This document shows positions 57,958-64,000 of a stretch of DNA of 64,000 bases, one piece after another (positions within the stretch are counted from its first letter, which is position 1; every line of letters begins with the position of its first letter). The notes under the pieces were generated by a model, which saw nothing but the letters and a program-made list of their open reading frames with translations, was not told the origin of the DNA and did no database searches. Origin of the DNA: Tetrahymena elliotti 4EA (lineage: Eukaryota; Ciliophora; Oligohymenophorea; Hymenostomatida; Tetrahymenidae); assembly GCA_000231825.2 (NCBI GenBank), contig JH720352.1, forward strand, positions 381,436-445,435, given 5' to 3'. Made by a program: the position numbers and the translations under genes.

Positions 57958-60580
57958 TTTTTTAGTTCGATATTTTATTTGTAATATTTTTTTGGCATTA
58001 TTAATTACTTTTAAGAATCTATTTGGTGTTTCCACTTTTTAAATTAATATTTTGATCAAAATTAGAATGAACAAATTCTAAGATATATCCTACAAATGAA
58101 TTTTTTAAATCCTCCACTAAATTGAATATAAATTTATAGATTTTGTTAAACAATAATCTCTCAATAATTATTTTGAAATACGAAAGATTGCTAATTAGGT
58201 TTGTTTACCTCATTTATATTACCAAAAATCAATTAATATTATGACTAATATCGAATATAGGTTTTGAATCAAGTAAATTAATATCGAAGGTCAAATTCCT
58301 AATGAATAGTGAAGAAAATCATCAGTTTTTAATCAAAAAATAAATATTTATTTATTTTAGATAATTAAGAAACAGTAAAATTTCTCAATGTTGGGTATGT
58401 TTAATCTGTTGGGCAAACCAGGTTGAGGAATATGATTACAATTTTAAATCCTTTTAGGAATCTTACAAAAGCAGTATGTTATTTAAACATCTAATGGCTT
58501 GGATACTGTTTATTATTTGAAATATAGATATTTAAAAATATAAATTTTATAATAAATTTTTTATTTATGTGTGAATAGTATCCTAAAAAAGTGCACGTAT
58601 GGGCATGATCAGCTAAGAAGGTGGGGTCTTTCTTAAAAAAATTGATCGTAAATTAAATTCTGAAACTTACATAAATAAATTTTTTACACATACAAACTTT
58701 TTTATAAAAAATTCCCCCCTATCTGCCTTCAAAAAATTCCCCCCTATCTGCCTTCAAAAAATTCAAATTAGTTGACTTAATTTCAAATGAAAAATCAAGA
58801 ATTTCTTTTCCATCTTTATGATGATATTTTATCAAGTTTCCATTGAATTCTTACTTGCAAAATAATATTTTATCCCTCATACATACTTTTTAAAATTGGC
58901 AAAAGTAATTTTTTTTTTTTCCGCTTATTTTCAATCATATTTTGTTCTGTCATTGCCTTTTTAAAAATTAAAGCTTTATAATCATAATTAGAGTTTTAGG
59001 ATTATTTCTATAAGATTTTTAATATAAAATCTAGATTTTGTTGTCTTTTCATCAGTTTTTAGTAACTTTAAGGATTTTATATTAGAAATAATTTTATTTT
59101 TGTAAAGGAAGGAATCAAATAGATTGGTTAACATGTCCAATCCTTTTCCTTGTAAAAAAAAAAATGGGTTGTTTTTATGATAAACAAATAATTCTTTAGT
59201 GAATAATCTTAAAAATGAAAGTATTTTTCTTAAAAGATAAGAGAAAAGTAAAACACAGATTTTAAATTAGATTTAATATGAAAATGAGGGATAGAAAGAT
59301 TAAAAAAATAAAAATAATACAATTCTATTTTTTAGCTTGCATACATTAAATATTAACAAAGAAAATGGTGTAAAATAGGTTTGAAAAGATATAAACTTCA
59401 GTACATAAGTATTCAATATGAAATATGAACTAAAAATTCTTAATTTATTTATTCATTTTTATATATTTTATTTTTTTAAGGATATCTAATTTTGAGATTG
59501 ATAGCTTTAGCTGGATATTCTTAAGTGGTTTGAAATAGAACCTAATGTTATATACTACCTTCTACATATTTTATACTTTTAATTAAATTCATAAAATAGA
59601 AAACAGAAAAAATTTAAAAAATTGACTAATTAAAAAGAAATATAAAATCTCTATCTTGAATTAAATTAGTGGTGGATAATTGTTAATTGATCAATATTTA
59701 TAGATAAAGAAATCTAAAGTAAAAAACTGTCTCCCAATTAATTTTAGAATTTCATTGTGAAATTTTATGAGTAAAATTAGCAGGCAATTAGCTAGATTAA
59801 TTAACTTTCCAAAGTTGAAATAGAGAGAATATCTGGAAATAATTGATTAAATATTAAATGATTGTCTTAAATATAAATACAAAAATGCTCTTTCTTATTA
59901 AGATTATTATTTTAATAGAAGAAGTTCAAAGCTAAAATCTAGCTTCTTTTTACCTTATTTTAAAATAATGCAGAAAATTTTATATGATATTTTCATAAGA
60001 AAATTTAACAGAGAATAAATTTTAAAAATAATTCTAAAAATAAAATTTTCAACAAAAGTTGATGATTAATTTGAAAAGTTCACTGTCTATCTTTAATCTA
60101 ATAATTAATATGCTATTTTCCTCAAAATCTATAATTTAAACTCATATTTCAAGTCTAAATAGAAAGATTTTTTTCATTTTCATAAGATATAGATCATCTA
60201 ATAATTCATACCCTACTAAAAAACTATCCTTAATATGCTCACCCACTAAATAAATTTTATTTTATTATAATGATAAAAAAAAAGTTACATCACTGGTTAT
60301 CATGCAGTTTCAGAATTAATAATATCAAATACAGTAAATATTTTCTCAAAAGAAAGTTTGGTTTTTTTTCAAAGGTTAAAAAAATTATTTTTTTTGGCAA
60401 AAAACAAAAATAAAAACTATTTTTAATCCCTGTAAATAATATAGACTCATAAAATAAATAGAAACAAAGATAAGTTTTTTGTTTTAAAAATCAAAGTAGA
60501 TTAAGAAATTAGTTATTTTTATAGTAATTATTTTATATATTTTAATAAATTGTATTTTTTATATTTTATATTATTTTATT
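57958..60580. other. long intergenic region, no gene seen
   Basis: About 2.6 kb. 58380-58640 is less AT-rich than its surroundings (for example GTTGGGCAAACCAGGTTGAGG and GTGCACGTATGGGCATGATC) and is unexplained. 58706-58764 is a short tandem repeat. 59590-60200 is the counterpart of the 49.6-50.6 kb repeat tract. Confidence 0.5.
58706..58764 (+). repeat. 25-bp tandem repeat
   Basis: Two exact 25-bp copies (58706-58730, 58731-58755) built from AAAAAATTCCCCCC then TATCTGCCTTC, plus a partial third. The C6 run is unusual in this AT-rich DNA. Confidence 0.9.
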
Positions 60581-63500
60581 TCATTATTATTTTTATTGGA
60601 GATTTATTTCAGGTATTTATACTAAAGGAAGTGGCTAAGGAGGTCTTTTAGGAGTAAGAATTTGAATGCTTTGAATTGAGGAATTCCTTGATCTCTTTTT
60701 AAATGAATTTTCATAGCATTTACCAATTTATAATTTTGCTTTTTCCATTTCTATGATAACATTTTCAAGCTCTTAAACTTCTTAAGATGACCATCTTCCT
60801 TTCATTTCTTGTATTCTAGATTGAATGAATAAGATTAAAGAAATTATTAACAAAGAAATTACTTTTGAAGGGAGAACTCAATTATGTTAAAGAATATCTC
60901 TCTAAGCTGATTATATTCTGCTTATCTCTTTGTAAGCTCTACTTTATTTAGTTCAGTTACTTCATTTATAGTTTATTGCCAACTATCATTTTCTTCTTTT
61001 AATGTGTTTCTTAATGAAATCTCCATATTTTCTGTCAATTTTCTCAAATCTTTGACATTCTTTCTTTCAACCAGGAGAGACTTCAAAAAAAATAAAGATG
61101 AATTAATAGAAATAATTAAATAAAGTTTTACATGTTTGATGGATTCAACTTTTACTTATTCCATTTTCAATTCTTATTATAATATAACTATTTTATTGTT
61201 TAGTCTCTCTCTTTCATTTTTAATGAATTCATCTGTTTCCTTTTAAGGTAAATTTGCTGCACTGACTTCAATTTAATCTAAATCCATTAAATTTATTTCT
61301 CTTAGTCTCTTCAAAATAGTGTTTCTCTTTTTTAACTCATCAAGAGCATTTTCATATGTAAGGGGTATTATGTCTAATTCCATTACTTAAAAACCTTTTT
61401 TTTCATTTTAATTTTTAATTTAAATTCACTTTTGTCAAATTTTACTTTGCTGGATGTCTATTAAATCCTTTTGGATTGTAGGAAGATTAGTAAAAGAATC
61501 TTTTGATATGTTTGCTAATCTAACTTCACTGCCAAAATTGCTTCTTTTATTATCATTTCTAAGCAATGTTTAACGTTAAACATTTGATGGTGTTAGTGGA
61601 ATAATAATTTTATTTTTATTTTATTTCTTTTATTCAGCTAAGCTGAATTCTTTAGGCCTTGATTAAGCATATTGTTAATATATGTCAAATTCTAAGTCCT
61701 CTATTTTTAATCTAAGCTCCTTATGATTTTCAGTAACCTCATCTAATACTTTTTCAAGATGCTTAATCTGTTTCTTTTAAATTTAAATTTGATCTGATTT
61801 TAGCTTTGATTTGCCATATTCTATTATTTGTTTCCATTCCAAGGCATTGATTGTTCTTAACAAATTTTGATTAAGAATATGAGAGCTTTTTTAAAATTTT
61901 TTATGAAATTTAAAATATTTTAAATTAAAAAACTTACTCTATTAATTGTTTTTTAAGTGAGACAATGATGAAGTCATTCGAAACTGTTTCTGAAACAGAT
62001 GCCATGTCCAATTTAGAAGGCATAGCAAATATTTTTTTCAAAATTTCATTGTTTTCATTCTAAAAAATCTTCGATTCAATATTACATACAAAAGAATCAG
62101 CAGAATTATTGCTTAACCTTGGTTTTTTGGAAATGATAACACCATTTCTATTGGGATTAATTTAATTAAAGGTGACTTGATTGCTATTATTATTGTTATT
62201 ATCAGTCTAATCTACTTCACTATCTATTAAGTAACTACTACTTTCAATATCTACATTTTTTTCAGCCATAAAATCTTCATCACCCTCCAAATTAAATTTC
62301 CTTAAATTCTCCTAAACATCTTTGTATCCTTTTTCTGCAGACTTAATAATTATTTTTAAATAAATAAATGAAAATGTTAAATTTTTAAATTACTTCAAAG
62401 TTAAAGTTGATTGAATTTTTAAAATAATCTGCAAGAATAATTTCTGAAAATGACAACTTTTCTTTCAAAAAATCTTCAAATTTTATATCAATCACTTATT
62501 TTTTTTCTTAGAGAATGGATGATATCTTTTTCTCAGCTCCACAAACGGAGTCTACTAAATGTTAAATTTATTTTTGAAGAATTTCTAATGAAAAAGTCGA
62601 ATAATCATTCTTAGAGAGTTATTTATTTAGCTAAAGTTTAATTTAGTTTTTTTCTTGAGATATTTCATTTAATTTTGCTGTCAGATTTAAGTTTTCTTTT
62701 TTCAATGATTGATTCTCTTATTAAAGCTATTATATTTGCTCAGTTAAATCTGAGTTAGTTTGTACCAATTATTTAATGCTTTCATCTTTCACCATCATCT
62801 GTGCCTATTTATTTATAAATTGATCACAATTAAAATATATTTAATAACTTTAAAGCGAATTTCAAATATTTTATTTAGATAAATGAAGAAGTAAAAATAA
62901 GTACATCTTTTTTCGAAGCTAAAAATGTAGAAATCATCTTATTATCAATTGTTCCTCCATTAAATTAAGGTAGATCTGTACTGGAGACAGTGCTAATATC
63001 ATCTATTGCACTCTATAATGTCAAAAATTCCTCAAGTTTATTTTCTATAATAATATGAAAAAGAAAATGAGCATTATTTTTAAGTAATTAAAATAAATTA
63101 CTAATTTCATAAAGCTTTGGGTCTGAAGAGATATTGGGAAGGCTTGAAATTTTATTTTAAGCATCATAGAAAATATTTTTTACATTCTAAAGCATATATT
63201 TATAGCCTTCAGTTTAAATTTTAAGAGTTTCAAATTCCTTTTAAAGATTTATTGGATTCATCTTGATGTTCATTTTAAATGTGTTTTTTATTGTTTTTGC
63301 TCTAGTGGCAAATTTCAAACTACTAATTGTGTCATCTTAAAAGCTTGAATGCATAGAACAAGTTACAATCAAAGAAGTCTAATAAAATTTAAGTTATTTT
63401 AGATGGCAAATAAAATAATAATAATATTCACCTTATAATTTCCTCCTAAAGATTCTTAAAGAATTCTAGTTAGTTTTGAGTCTCTATAAGGGATATAATC

Positions 63501-64000
63501 ATTACCACTAGTAAGCGCATGAATGACCTTTCCTATTTAATTTATTCAGAATAATGATAAAAATATTTATTTTTAACATAAAAAAACATTAATTACCTAA
63601 GCTAGATAAAGATAAGTTAATTTTAATAGCCTCTTCTAGAGATTCTCCTTATGCACCACTTCTACTAACTTTTTCAGCTCCTGCCAAGTCAATTAAATTG
63701 ATTTTACCAATTTTTTCATCTCCGTTTTATAGTCTTTGCTATATCTCAATCATAAAAATAGTATGACTTCTAGATGAATACTCATTAAGCCTTGTTTCTC
63801 GAGTCCTTTTTGTATTGTATCCTATATCAATCAATTAAATTAATTCTTCTTGATTTGCAATGCTCGTTTAAGTTAATCCCTATTTTATTCATAATAAATA
63901 ACATTATTTAAACATATTATATTTAATTTCAAAAATACCTGGACATAAATACCCTTTTAAGCATTCTCTTTTATTTTCAACTCTTCTTTTCCTTCTTAGA
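60581..64000 (-). CDS. Kinesin, C-terminal part of motor plus coiled-coil tail (5' end outside window)
   Basis: Ten exons in transcript order: 64000-63939 (partial), 63879-63597, 63532-63432, 63378-62905, 62804-62394, 62341-61938, 61885-61446, 61385-61132, 61080-60863, 60815-60581. Motor motifs seen: switch I NEYSSRSHTIFMIEI, switch II INLIDLAGAEKVSRSGA, INLSLSSLGKVIHALTSG, IPYRDSKLTRILQESLGG and ISSLKFATRAKTI. The P-loop lies upstream of the window. The motor is N-terminal; a long coiled-coil and Asn-rich tail follows, with KQIKHLEKVLDEV and later LKKRNTILKRLREI. If the 60-bp intron 61386-61445 were not removed the protein would stop at 61435; the splice restores one continuous protein, which I prefer. 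The motor resembles kinesin-1/KIF-type N-kinesins, but a subfamily cannot be assigned. Confidence 0.9.

Noticed and set aside
61383..61437. Kinesin stop at 61435 with a separate coiled-coil gene starting at 61383
   Set aside because: A GT...AG intron (61386-61445) in matching phase removes the stop and joins the two frames, and the downstream part is coiled coil like the rest of the tail.

Overview
This window looks like macronuclear DNA of a Tetrahymena-like ciliate. Every recognisable gene reads through in-frame TAA and TAG (glutamine) and ends at TGA. The DNA is about 80% A+T, and introns are short and very AT-rich with GT...AG ends, mostly 41-240 bp. Only protein-coding genes, gene relics and repeats were found; no tRNA or rRNA gene was recognised. 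Gene models below were built by hand in the ciliate code. For multi-exon genes the exon lengths were checked to sum to a multiple of three.

Layout. 0-8 kb: two tandem cysteine-rich multipass membrane protein genes, the first truncated by the window edge. 8.7-13 kb: two tandem membrane-anchored pepsin-family aspartyl proteases. 13.8-16.9 kb: an intronless UBR-box protein with an N-terminal membrane anchor. 17.3-26 kb: a duplicated block with two near-identical small secreted protein genes, one intact 12-helix MFS-like transporter gene and apparent relics of that transporter gene around the secreted genes. 26.3-29.9 kb: CBP80/NCBP1, the large nuclear cap-binding subunit.

30.9-41.5 kb is the most unusual part: a B-box protein, two divergent PARG-fold proteins, and between them a gene that fuses an NlpC/P60-type cysteine peptidase to a tubulin-tyrosine-ligase-like (TTLL) amino-acid ligase. 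One intron of the fusion gene holds a GC-rich block that may be a cassette exon or a structured RNA.

42.4-47.8 kb: a RAP-domain (organelle RNA-binding) protein divergent from the ribosome-biogenesis factor LTV1. 48.1-58 kb: a tandem array of five C2H2 zinc-finger/AT-hook-like genes on the minus strand, in all states from intact to decayed; one spans a 455-base assembly gap. 60.6-64 kb: the 3' part of a kinesin gene, whose tail was also copied 10 kb away as a broken fragment (50.6-51.1 kb). Local duplication followed by decay is the main theme of both the 17-26 kb and 48-62 kb regions.
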